Part shown: in pieces, positions 7,716 through 13,824 of the stretch
Numbering within the stretch: position 1 is the stretch's first letter
How the letters are laid out: the number at the start of each line of letters is the position of its first letter
Assembly: GCA_018364455.1 (NCBI GenBank)
Contig: JAGZLW010000046.1
Coordinates: forward strand, 1-14,244
DNA from: Streptococcus mitis
GTDB lineage: Bacteria > Bacillota > Bacilli > Lactobacillales > Streptococcaceae
Reading direction: 5' to 3'
Length of the DNA stretch: 14,244 nt
Made by a program: the position numbers and the translations under genes
Notes under the pieces: generated by a model
Databases searched by the model: none
Told to the model about the DNA's origin: nothing
The model's input: only the letters and a program-made list of their open reading frames with translations

Positions 7716-9527
7716 TTAATCGTTAAGAAAATTAATTAAAGACTCATTTAACTCTACTATTTGTTCTTTGTTCATACCTTTGATTTTCTTCTGATACACT
7801 ATATCAAATTCAGTCATTGATAATTCAATTGGTTCTCCAATTAAAAAATTACTACTTACATTATAAAAATTGGACAATCTTTTCAATATCTTATTGTTTG
7901 GAAACTTCCCTGTTTCCTCTATATTTTTGTAAGTTGATTCAAGACACTTACAAACTTTGGCTACATCACTAAACTGAGAGTTATTTGTTTCTCTCAATAA
8001 CTTGAGCCTATTACTAATTCTTCTCAGATTTCGTCGTTTCTCCCAATTAATCAATTCTTGAATTTCTGTATAAATTTCTTTGTTTTTTATCACCACGAAA
8101 AGTAAATGTTTCTTTACTCTTGTAATGGCTTGAAAAATACCATTTGTTCCCAAATATGGATAGTAGAATCCTGTCGGCCTAAATACTAGTTTATTTTCAA
8201 TATAGATCGTCCTATCATCAATTGGTATAATCACATTTTCATATTCTCGTCCAATGACCGTGAAGCCATCTTTAGAATCTGATTTAATCTTTTCATTATA
8301 AGTTGTCCCAGTGGCTTTAGTTTTATAGGAGGCAACTTCTATTGATTCATAATTTTCATCTCGTTCCATTACTTCAATAAAGTATCGAGCTCTAATCACG
8401 CTATCAAAATATACAGCATTTACTTTTGGAAATTCTATAGGCTGTAAACCATTACGATCTTTTTCGAACAATTTTAAAATAAAAGTCGAAAGCGACTCGT
8501 CCGTTCTAACTTTTTCCTTTAAATCAAATTTCTGTACACCTACTATATTTTCCAATTTTTGTTCTACATTTAAACTATTCTCTTCATACTTTAAAGTTTG
8601 AGCTTTATCTACACAAAAAATTAATTTAGCAGGACTCTCTATAACCCTATTGTAGTTTTCTTCGTATAATCGTTGAGACTCATCAAGCAATATGTAATCA
8701 AAATTCTCTATGGTCAGACTTTGTAATTGTTTAATATGTATAAATTTAAAATCTACTTGATTATCAATTTCAATGGGGTTTTCTAGAATTGAACAAAATA
8801 TTAACAATACTTTACTTCCTAGCTTAGTTAATTTATCAGCTAAGTCAAATAATACAAGTGTTTTACCAGTTCCAGCTCCTCCTTTAATCATGCTCACTTT
8901 CTTAGCAGTTGATAAAATATCCTGTACTATTTTCTTTTGCTCACTATTTAAAAAATACCTATGATCAATGAATCTTTTAATATCTGAGTATGGAGATACA
9001 ATAAGACTGTCAGCATCTAAATCGTCCAGCAAATTGTTTTCAAGATAGTCTAGAGATATTAAATTACATAAAATATCTATTGTTACTTTTGTCAAACTTT
9101 CATTTGAAATTGTAAACAACTCTTTTGTTTCACTTACGTATGTGAATGTATAAATTTCTTTCTCAGTATCTACACAGCCTAATACAAACTTATGCCTTAT
9201 TAATTGATCTTTAATTTCTTCATCTGGAATTCTCTCACTCTTCAATTCAATATTCAATATACTGTCATTTGAAAACCTCAATAAATCAAATTGTTCTCGA
9301 AATCCTATTTCAACTTTTTTATCCAAATAATATCCAGATAATTTCTTTGTTTCAACCCCTGCTTGACGCTCTATATTATTAAATATATGAGAAGCAATTT
9401 CGTTAACATCAGCGTATTCCTGTTCCTGCATACTTTCAATGTTGTTTATATATTTGTAATTTTCAAAAACTTCATCGTCTTTATAAGCTTCCATATATGT
9501 ATATAAATTGATTACTTTTGACTTCAT
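7716..9527 (-). CDS. PD-(D/E)XK nuclease-like + SF1 helicase-like ATPase + XRE HTH fusion protein
   Basis: I do not recognise this 603-residue protein as a named gene, but three modules are visible. Residues about 40-140 look like a PD-(D/E)XK nuclease fold: Asp81, then ELK at 94-96, with a downstream helix carrying Gln108. Residues about 190-490 hold an SF1 helicase-type ATPase related to DUF2075: Walker A GGAGTGKT (216-223), motif II LLDESQR (280-286), a motif III equivalent CVDKAQ (305-310), Arg341, motif V GREYENV (426-432) and motif VI AITRVKK (467-473). Residues about 501-565 form an XRE-type helix-turn-helix ending in FYNVSSNFLIGE. The start is ATG at 9527 with GGTGAG upstream. The gene is A+T-rich and sits alone between core genes and a bacteriocin operon. 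A likely role is DNA or RNA processing or phage defence; this is inference. No membrane segment is seen. Confidence 0.85.
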   Translation of the reverse strand: MKSKVINLYTYMEAYKDDEVFENYKYINNIESMQEQEYADVNEIASHIFNNIERQAGVETKKLSGYYLDKKVEIGFREQFDLLRFSNDSILNIELKSERIPDEEIKDQLIRHKFVLGCVDTEKEIYTFTYVSETKELFTISNESLTKVTIDILCNLISLDYLENNLLDDLDADSLIVSPYSDIKRFIDHRYFLNSEQKKIVQDILSTAKKVSMIKGGAGTGKTLVLFDLADKLTKLGSKVLLIFCSILENPIEIDNQVDFKFIHIKQLQSLTIENFDYILLDESQRLYEENYNRVIESPAKLIFCVDKAQTLKYEENSLNVEQKLENIVGVQKFDLKEKVRTDESLSTFILKLFEKDRNGLQPIEFPKVNAVYFDSVIRARYFIEVMERDENYESIEVASYKTKATGTTYNEKIKSDSKDGFTVIGREYENVIIPIDDRTIYIENKLVFRPTGFYYPYLGTNGIFQAITRVKKHLLFVVIKNKEIYTEIQELINWEKRRNLRRISNRLKLLRETNNSQFSDVAKVCKCLESTYKNIEETGKFPNNKILKRLSNFYNVSSNFLIGEPIELSMTEFDIVYQKKIKGMNKEQIVELNESLINFLND

Positions 9528-9543
9528 TTTCTCACCAACTTCT

Positions 9544-9558
9544 TCTATAAATTATAGA
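9544..9558 (-). promoter_or_regulatory. 15-bp palindrome overlapping the likely -10 of the helicase-HTH gene
   Basis: TCTATAAATTATAGA is perfectly symmetric (7-bp arms, 1-nt centre) and lies 17 bp upstream of the ATG. On the minus strand it contains TATAAT (9551-9556), the only good -10 for this gene; no clear -35 is found at 16-18 bp. A symmetric site over the -10 is where a dimeric XRE-type repressor would act, and the protein carries such a domain. Autoregulation is inference. Confidence 0.45.
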
Positions 9559-9720
9559 TAATTAAACACTAGACTTCCTGCGAAACAAAAATATAAATAT
9601 CTTACAATCATTTATTACTATCCTGCACCACAATAATCGGTAAATACAAATAAAATACTAATCTCCATAAAGTCAACACATCCTAGTTTATTAGCTTTTA
9701 TACTTTAGGAAAGTAGTTGT
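9559..9720. other. Gene-free A+T-rich spacer
   Basis: This spacer lies between the end of the bacteriocin operon's terminator and the promoter of the helicase-HTH gene. Only a 16-codon reading frame without a ribosome-binding site occurs here (9618-9668, minus). I see no repeat or RNA gene in it. Confidence 0.4.
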
Positions 9721-9766
9721 ATAAAATGTAAAACTCTCCCAAGAAATGCCATATCTAAGGAGAGTT
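9721..9766 (-). terminator. Terminator of the bacteriocin operon
   Basis: AACTCTCC (minus strand, 9759-9766) pairs perfectly over 8 bp with GGAGAGTT (9732-9739) around a 19-nt loop, followed by the T-rich TTACATTTTAT (9721-9731). It lies 10 bp after the stop of the broken small ORF, so that ORF belongs to the operon it ends. Confidence 0.7.
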
Positions 9767-9775
9767 ACTGTATTT

Positions 9776-9983
9776 TTATAACTGTTTTTTGGAATAATTT
9801 TGTAAAGTATGATACCTTTTTTGAAATGGATGAATAAGTAAAACTTCTACTTCTTGCTGGTTAATATACAAAGTCAATTTGAGTAAATCATTAACGAGAT
9901 TTTCAATTACTAAAATATACTTCAAACGACTAGGATTATCTCTATCTGGTTTCACAATGCAATAATAATCAATTCTTTTTCAT
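9776..9983 (-). pseudogene. Small ORF (68 codons) at the end of the bacteriocin operon, broken by a +1 frameshift
   Basis: A very good ribosome-binding site, AGGAGA (9989-9994), sits 5 bp before an ATG at 9983, but the reading frame gives only M-K-K-N and stops. Leaving out one A of the five-A run directly after the ATG (9976-9980) opens an uninterrupted frame to TAA at 9776: MKRIDYYCIVKPDRDNP, then a middle part rich in Leu, Ile and Val, ending in NYSKKQL. The restored protein is basic and soluble-looking with no signal peptide. It starts 42 bp after the ABC ATPase gene and is followed by the operon terminator, so it was probably part of the bacteriocin locus, for example an accessory or immunity gene; I do not recognise the family. 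It could be a dead gene, a phase-variable gene or a sequencing error in the A run. Confidence 0.6.
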
Positions 9984-10024
9984 GAATATCTCCTAACAAT
10001 GAGAAATCTATGTAGCAACACGTA

Positions 10025-10684
10025 TCAGTTCAAATCTTTTAAGCCTTCTAAGTCAATAATTCTATCACATTGCTGAGCCTGATTCATATTATGCGTTACC
10101 AAAATAATCGTTTTCCCATACTCATCTCGTAGCAGTTTCAGTAATTCAAAGGCTGTTTGAGCCATTTGTGGATCCAAGGAGCCAGTTGGCTCATCTGCTA
10201 GAATCAACTCTCCCGGCTTTAGAATAGCACGAGCGATAGCAATTCGCTGCTGTTCTCCACCTGATAACTCATTAATACGACTCTCCAAGAAAGATTCCAT
10301 GTGAACTTTTGCTAAAACTGTCTTTATTTTTTTATCTTTTTCTTTCTTAGTTAAATCAGTGTAATGAAGTGCTAGCATCAAATTATCACTAACACTTTCA
10401 TTTGGAATCAGGGCATTAGATTGAAACAAGTAATTTAATACATTTCGACGGAGATGGGTTGCCTTTTTTGAGTTAACTTGTGGTAGAATCTCACCATCAA
10501 TCATGATTGTTCCCTCATCAACAGTTTCTAATAAGCCAATAAGGTTGAGTAACGTAGATTTTCCTGAACCGGATGGACCAATCAACGCAACAAATTCTCT
10601 ATCCGAAATCTCAAATGAAATATTCTCAATAACACGTTTTGCACCGTAATATTTCGATAACTGTCTGACTGAAATAGTTGGCAT
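10025..10684 (-). CDS. ABC transporter ATP-binding protein of the bacteriocin locus
   Basis: The 219-residue protein is a stand-alone ABC ATPase of the MacB/LolD-like class. All motifs are present: Walker A GPSGSGKST (36-44), Q-loop Gln88, signature LSGGEQQR (140-147), Walker B ILADE (161-165), D-loop SLD (169-171) and H-loop His198. It should energise the large membrane protein encoded just upstream. Only 4 bp separate the two genes, and its AAGGAG lies inside the last codons of the membrane protein gene, so translation is probably coupled. In lactococcin-972-like loci this ATPase and its partner are thought to protect the producer from, or help handle, its own bacteriocin; the peptide itself has a Sec signal and does not need an ABC exporter. 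Confidence 0.93.
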   Translation of the reverse strand: MPTISVRQLSKYYGAKRVIENISFEISDREFVALIGPSGSGKSTLLNLIGLLETVDEGTIMIDGEILPQVNSKKATHLRRNVLNYLFQSNALIPNESVSDNLMLALHYTDLTKKEKDKKIKTVLAKVHMESFLESRINELSGGEQQRIAIARAILKPGELILADEPTGSLDPQMAQTAFELLKLLRDEYGKTIILVTHNMNQAQQCDRIIDLEGLKDLN

Positions 10685-10688
10685 ATTC

Positions 10689-12887
10689 TTACTCCTTAAA
10701 TATATTTAAGATTTTCTGCTGTTCTTTCCGCAAAAGAAAACCATATAGAAGAACTAACTGCAAGCATAGAGATAAAGCGGCGGACACTATACCCAATTTT
10801 GTTTTCAATAAGAAACTAATTAGTACCTCTATAATAGCAGAAGCAATCACCAAAATCATAATTCCTTTATAACGTGCCCATAAACCAAATCCTAAGAAGT
10901 ATTGCACTATTAACCGATCTTGATAAGTAATTCGATACATCAATACCAAAGCAATTAGTATTGAAGTTAAGCTAATCAATACAGCTAATATAAGGCTACC
11001 AAATAAATAAAAAGTATAACTCAACTCTTTCTGGCGTCCATCAATATATCGCCTAACTGGTGTAAATTGAATATCGTTATCCATAAGATCTGGAAAATGA
11101 GTCGTTATCTCTTCCTTCACACGAGTCAGAATATTCTGATTACGTATTTTGAGATAACCATTGAAACCCGAAACAACAAGATTCGCACTCTCCTTAAAAT
11201 AAAGATTTTCAGGACTAGCTACAAAAATAATCGGCTCCTTACTAGTTACCCCTTGTTGTAAATTTGTGGACCAAAGGAAAATATCTTTAGTTGTGGAATA
11301 GCTTTTATAAATGAATTGACGATTTTGTGTAAATGGTGTCTCCACATCCCCATCATAGACTTTGACACTTTCTTCTAAATATGCTCGCATACGTTGCTGC
11401 TCCTCAGTTGTATAACTATCTGGAATCAGATACAATCTGCTACCACTTCGTATCTCATTTAATTCTTCTTCAGAAAACTGAAAACCTAGTTCAGTTAAAT
11501 AATTATAAGAATAAACTAGATACCAAAATGGTTTACTAGGTAGATTCTGATAAGCAGTCACGTTCGCCAAAAAATCTTGTCCGTAGTATTGACTATGAAT
11601 TAAATAGACACCTTCATCATGGCCTATTTTTGTATAAAGATGATACATACTTAATTCTAATGTATTACTCGTACCTGCCAGTGTTCCCAAGTCATCGCCT
11701 TCAGAAAAAGAATCAATTACTTGCATATTCTCAACACTTTTCCACGCCCTAGCAATATGGACATTATCCATAAAACGGTACAAAGGACCATCTAGGGAAT
11801 AACTGGTAGCAATTAAGATACTGCTTAACGCAATGTAGGAACTAATACCTAAAATAGTCAATAGTCTACTTGGAAAACGTTTGTGAATAGCAGACAAAGC
11901 AGTCACTGAATAAACTATCAAACTAGGAATAATGAGAATAGTAGCTAAGGCCAACATTGAAAATACTATATGGCCCATGATAGGTATCAAAATATAGTAT
12001 GAAACTTGGGACCAGCCTGTCAACCACCAAATGCCTACAGCTAATATAGGTGTGCTAAGAACCGATGGATAAATAATAGGTTTAAATAATGCTAACCAAA
12101 ATTCATTTCGACTCCATCCCAGTAGGGTGAGACTACCAAATTTTTCATAGGCCTGAAGAACAATTACAAGCAATAATATTAACAGCGTTAACATTGTGAA
12201 TAACAGCAAACCTATGAGAACAAAAGGAACTAGACCATAATCACGACGACTACCAAATTTTTCCTGTAGAAAATTTTCCTCTGATAAGTCTGTGGCACTC
12301 GCAAACTGTTTGATAAATTCACTTTTGTCTGTTTCTGATTCTAAACCATTTACATGATAGATTCCCGTTAAAGTATTGGTTTTTTGATAAACTTGCTCTA
12401 ATCGATCAATAACAATCGGAACAGTAAATAAAGGCCTCGGTAGCTCATAAAGTGCATCATGAGACGCCTCAGCAATTCCTATCGTTTTCTTACTATCCTC
12501 ATGCTCTAGTAAGACTTTTAGCTGTGACTTAGTTAAAATATTTGAATGGTGATAGTTAAAATCAGAAAAATAATCAGAATTTCCCATGGCATCTATATAA
12601 TGTTTTTGTATACCATTGCCTTTAGAATCTTGAATGACTCGATGAGTCCAAACGGCTAAATCACTTCTCTCATTTAAATAATAAAACGCTTTTTCTTGCT
12701 GAATTGGACTTAGCTTTTGAAGGTACAGCGTTATAGTTCGATTATTCTGGTTGTAGTGCTGCCATGTTTCTTGATAAGATACACCTGTAAAAAAAATTGA
12801 TGTCAGAGCAAATAATATACTCTGAACAGCAACCAAAAACAGGGCTAGGTATTTTAATTTTCCTAGAAAAATGTTTTTGTTAGTCAT
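10689..12887 (-). CDS. Bacteriocin-associated integral membrane protein (DUF1430/putative immunity type)
   Basis: The 732-residue protein has one N-terminal helix (about 13-34), a soluble region of about 180 residues, four or five helices (about 218-246, 268-290, 298-330, 342-362), a second large soluble region (about 363-620) and three C-terminal helices (about 622-650, 676-694, 698-718). This layout with two outside domains is that of FtsX/MacB-like permeases and of the membrane protein that accompanies lactococcin-972-type bacteriocins (TIGR01654/DUF1430, from memory). With the ATPase encoded 4 bp downstream it should form an ABC complex for self-protection. The start is ATG at 12887. Its GAGGG ribosome-binding site lies in the last codons of the bacteriocin gene, 6 bp away, so the two are translated together. 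The export or immunity role is inferred from the locus. Confidence 0.88.
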   Translation of the reverse strand: MTNKNIFLGKLKYLALFLVAVQSILFALTSIFFTGVSYQETWQHYNQNNRTITLYLQKLSPIQQEKAFYYLNERSDLAVWTHRVIQDSKGNGIQKHYIDAMGNSDYFSDFNYHHSNILTKSQLKVLLEHEDSKKTIGIAEASHDALYELPRPLFTVPIVIDRLEQVYQKTNTLTGIYHVNGLESETDKSEFIKQFASATDLSEENFLQEKFGSRRDYGLVPFVLIGLLLFTMLTLLILLLVIVLQAYEKFGSLTLLGWSRNEFWLALFKPIIYPSVLSTPILAVGIWWLTGWSQVSYYILIPIMGHIVFSMLALATILIIPSLIVYSVTALSAIHKRFPSRLLTILGISSYIALSSILIATSYSLDGPLYRFMDNVHIARAWKSVENMQVIDSFSEGDDLGTLAGTSNTLELSMYHLYTKIGHDEGVYLIHSQYYGQDFLANVTAYQNLPSKPFWYLVYSYNYLTELGFQFSEEELNEIRSGSRLYLIPDSYTTEEQQRMRAYLEESVKVYDGDVETPFTQNRQFIYKSYSTTKDIFLWSTNLQQGVTSKEPIIFVASPENLYFKESANLVVSGFNGYLKIRNQNILTRVKEEITTHFPDLMDNDIQFTPVRRYIDGRQKELSYTFYLFGSLILAVLISLTSILIALVLMYRITYQDRLIVQYFLGFGLWARYKGIMILVIASAIIEVLISFLLKTKLGIVSAALSLCLQLVLLYGFLLRKEQQKILNIFKE

Positions 12888-12893
12888 AGGCTA

Positions 12894-13190
12894 TTACCCT
12901 CGACAATTCCAGTAACATTGTGCAGTGCCGCCTCCGATAAACGCAGTTGCAGAGGCTATTACTCCAGGATCTTGCCACCCAGAAGAAACACCATTCGCAG
13001 TTGCTGTATGCTCATAAACAGTTGATTGAACATTTGAATAACTAAATACAGTTGCTGTACGGCCATAGTCCCAATATACTGCACTACCTTTATAATATAC
13101 AGTTGCTGCGGAAACCACTGAACTACCTATACCAAGTAGAGAGAGTCCAATCAGAGTAGTAGATGCAATTTTTTTCAATGTATTTTTCAT
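12894..13190 (-). CDS. Lactococcin-972-like bacteriocin precursor (streptococcin-type)
   Basis: The 98-residue precursor has a clear Sec signal peptide: KNTLKK, a hydrophobic core TTLIGLSLLGIGSSV, and a probable cut after VSA at residue 28. The mature peptide of about 70 residues is rich in Gly, Ser, Thr, Tyr and Trp with few charges, and follows the lactococcin 972 pattern (aromatic N-terminus with a YxxG motif, a His-Thr-Ala-Thr segment, a Gly-Trp motif, an Ala-rich strand and a C-terminal YWN). Lactococcin 972 binds lipid II and blocks septum formation. The downstream membrane protein plus ABC ATPase is the standard partner set, which supports the call. Two cysteines (C92, C96) close to the end could form a disulphide. 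Pneumococcal clusters of this type have been called streptococcins (from memory); which one this is, I cannot say. Confidence 0.88.
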   Translation of the reverse strand: MKNTLKKIASTTLIGLSLLGIGSSVVSAATVYYKGSAVYWDYGRTATVFSYSNVQSTVYEHTATANGVSSGWQDPGVIASATAFIGGGTAQCYWNCRG

Positions 13191-13194
13191 GATT

Positions 13195-13266
13195 TTATCC
13201 CCAACTAATTTCTAAAAGATTTTCATCTTTGTCTAAAATTAAAAGTATAAACCAGTTACTTATCAT
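13195..13266 (-). CDS. Short leader ORF (23 aa) coupled to the bacteriocin gene
   Basis: The ATG at 13266 is preceded by AAGAGG at 6 bp spacing. The peptide starts MISNWFILLILDKDEN and ends in LLEISWG, and its TAA lies 4 bp before the bacteriocin ATG. The bacteriocin's own ribosome-binding site (GGGGA) lies inside its last codons, so ribosomes finishing this ORF would reach the bacteriocin start directly. It may be a translated leader for coupling, or a short hydrophobic peptide in its own right. It has no signal-peptide charge pattern. I know of no named family for it. Confidence 0.4.
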   Translation of the reverse strand: MISNWFILLILDKDENLLEISWG

Positions 13267-13284
13267 ATAACGCCTCTTAAATTC

Positions 13285-13296
13285 ATATTATAATAT
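13285..13296 (-). promoter_or_regulatory. Palindromic -10-like element upstream of the bacteriocin
   Basis: ATATTATAATAT is a perfect 12-bp palindrome containing TATAAT on the minus strand (13287-13292), about 20 bp before the 23-codon leader ORF. No acceptable -35 is found 16-18 bp upstream (AGCAAG at best), so it is a possible internal promoter or an operator rather than a firm one. Confidence 0.3.
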
Positions 13297-13360
13297 CTGA
13301 CGATAAAATCTTGCTAAGAAGTTCACTGTCCTTTACTATATAACAGAATAAAGAAGTATC

Positions 13361-13414
13361 CTAGGCCAATGAAAAATCTCCGTTTTTATATCTGTTAGGT
13401 AAGTTGTAACTCAT
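13361..13414 (-). CDS. Very short ORF (17 aa) with good ribosome-binding site
   Basis: ATG at 13414 is preceded by AAAGGAG (13423-13429) with 8-bp spacing, the best ribosome-binding site in this leader region. The peptide MSYNLPNRYKNGDFSLA is polar and has no signal. It lies between the 40-codon ORF and the 23-codon ORF. It could be a real small peptide, a translated leader, or the truncated start of a decayed gene; the ribosome-binding site is the only positive evidence. Confidence 0.35.
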   Translation of the reverse strand: MSYNLPNRYKNGDFSLA

Positions 13415-13454
13415 ATCCTAGACTCCTTTCTTAATTAAACTATTAAAACCATTT

Positions 13455-13577
13455 TTACTTAGCAACAAATACAAGTCCTGGATCAAAGCCCTGATTTTTA
13501 GCAGGAAAGTGACTTATTACCGAGACGGTTAATATCAAAGACAACAAACTTATAGCTAATAATATTTTTCTTTTCAT
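13455..13577 (-). CDS. Small secreted or membrane peptide (40 aa), first ORF of the bacteriocin operon
   Basis: The peptide begins MKRKILLAISLLSLILTV: three basic residues and an unbroken hydrophobic stretch of about 17 residues, a typical signal-peptide or membrane-anchor start. It ends in a short tail, HFPAKNQGFDPGLVFVAK. Its ATG lies 30 bp after the -10 of a good promoter that overlaps a cre site. The Shine-Dalgarno match is poor (only A-rich sequence and AAG before the ATG), which is the main doubt. The pattern of signal plus short tail resembles exported signalling-peptide precursors (Phr-like) or small membrane peptides of bacteriocin loci. I do not recognise a family. Confidence 0.5.
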   Translation of the reverse strand: MKRKILLAISLLSLILTVSVISHFPAKNQGFDPGLVFVAK

Positions 13578-13606
13578 AGCTTTTTTACTTTTTATTTTAT
13601 GCTTTA

Positions 13607-13635
13607 ATAATAACACAATTTGAAAACGTTATCAA
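13607..13635 (-). promoter_or_regulatory. Promoter of the bacteriocin operon
   Basis: On the minus strand: -35 TTGATA (13630-13635), 17-bp spacer, -10 TATTAT (13607-13612). It lies 30 bp before the 40-codon ORF, and there is no terminator between it and the bacteriocin gene. Its -35 is covered by the cre site at 13621-13634. Confidence 0.7.
13621..13634 (-). promoter_or_regulatory. cre site (CcpA operator) overlapping the -35 box
   Basis: TGATAACGTTTTCA on the minus strand (TGAAAACGTTATCA on the plus strand) matches the cre consensus TGWNANCGNTNWCA at every fixed position on both strands. Because it covers the -35 and the start of the spacer, CcpA bound here should repress transcription when a preferred sugar is present. 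That effect is inferred from the position. Confidence 0.7.
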
Positions 13636-13666
13636 ACTTTTTTATAGTAAAATGAACCAAAAAAAT

Positions 13667-13824
13667 GAGGCTGGGACAAAAGTTTAACCTTAAATACAAA
13701 AAGCGAACAAAACGAGTTATCTGACATTCAGAATTCTGTTTTGTTCGCCTTTTTGTCTAATCTATCGATTTTAAAAAATTATAATAAAGAGTTCCTAAAA
13801 TCAAAATCTTTTTGTCCCAGACTC
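13667..13824. repeat. 158-bp inverted-repeat element, probably SPRITE family
   Basis: The ends are imperfect inverted repeats of 15 bp with one mismatch: GAGGCTGGGACAAAA (13667-13681) and TTTTGTCCCAGACTC (13810-13824). Inside is a strong hairpin (13698-13754). The element has no reading frame. Pneumococcal genomes carry many copies of a short repeat described as a rho-independent-terminator-like element (SPRITE, from memory), and the architecture fits; the family name is assigned from memory. It lies directly upstream of the bacteriocin promoter. Confidence 0.6.
13698..13754. terminator. Terminator-like hairpin inside the repeat element
   Basis: AAAAAGCGAACAAAAC (13698-13713) pairs with GTTTTGTTCGC-C-TTTTT (13738-13754): 11 perfect base pairs, one bulged C, then 5 A-T pairs. 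The 24-nt loop holds a further small stem (TCTGA/TCAGA). With A tract on one side and T tract on the other it can terminate transcription from both directions and would insulate the bacteriocin promoter from upstream reading. Confidence 0.65.

Noticed and set aside
9618..9668. 16-codon frame (M-E-I-S-I-L-F-V...) on the minus strand
   Set aside because: No ribosome-binding site and no promoter; a short frame expected by chance in A+T-rich DNA, although the hydrophobic start resembled a signalling peptide at first look.
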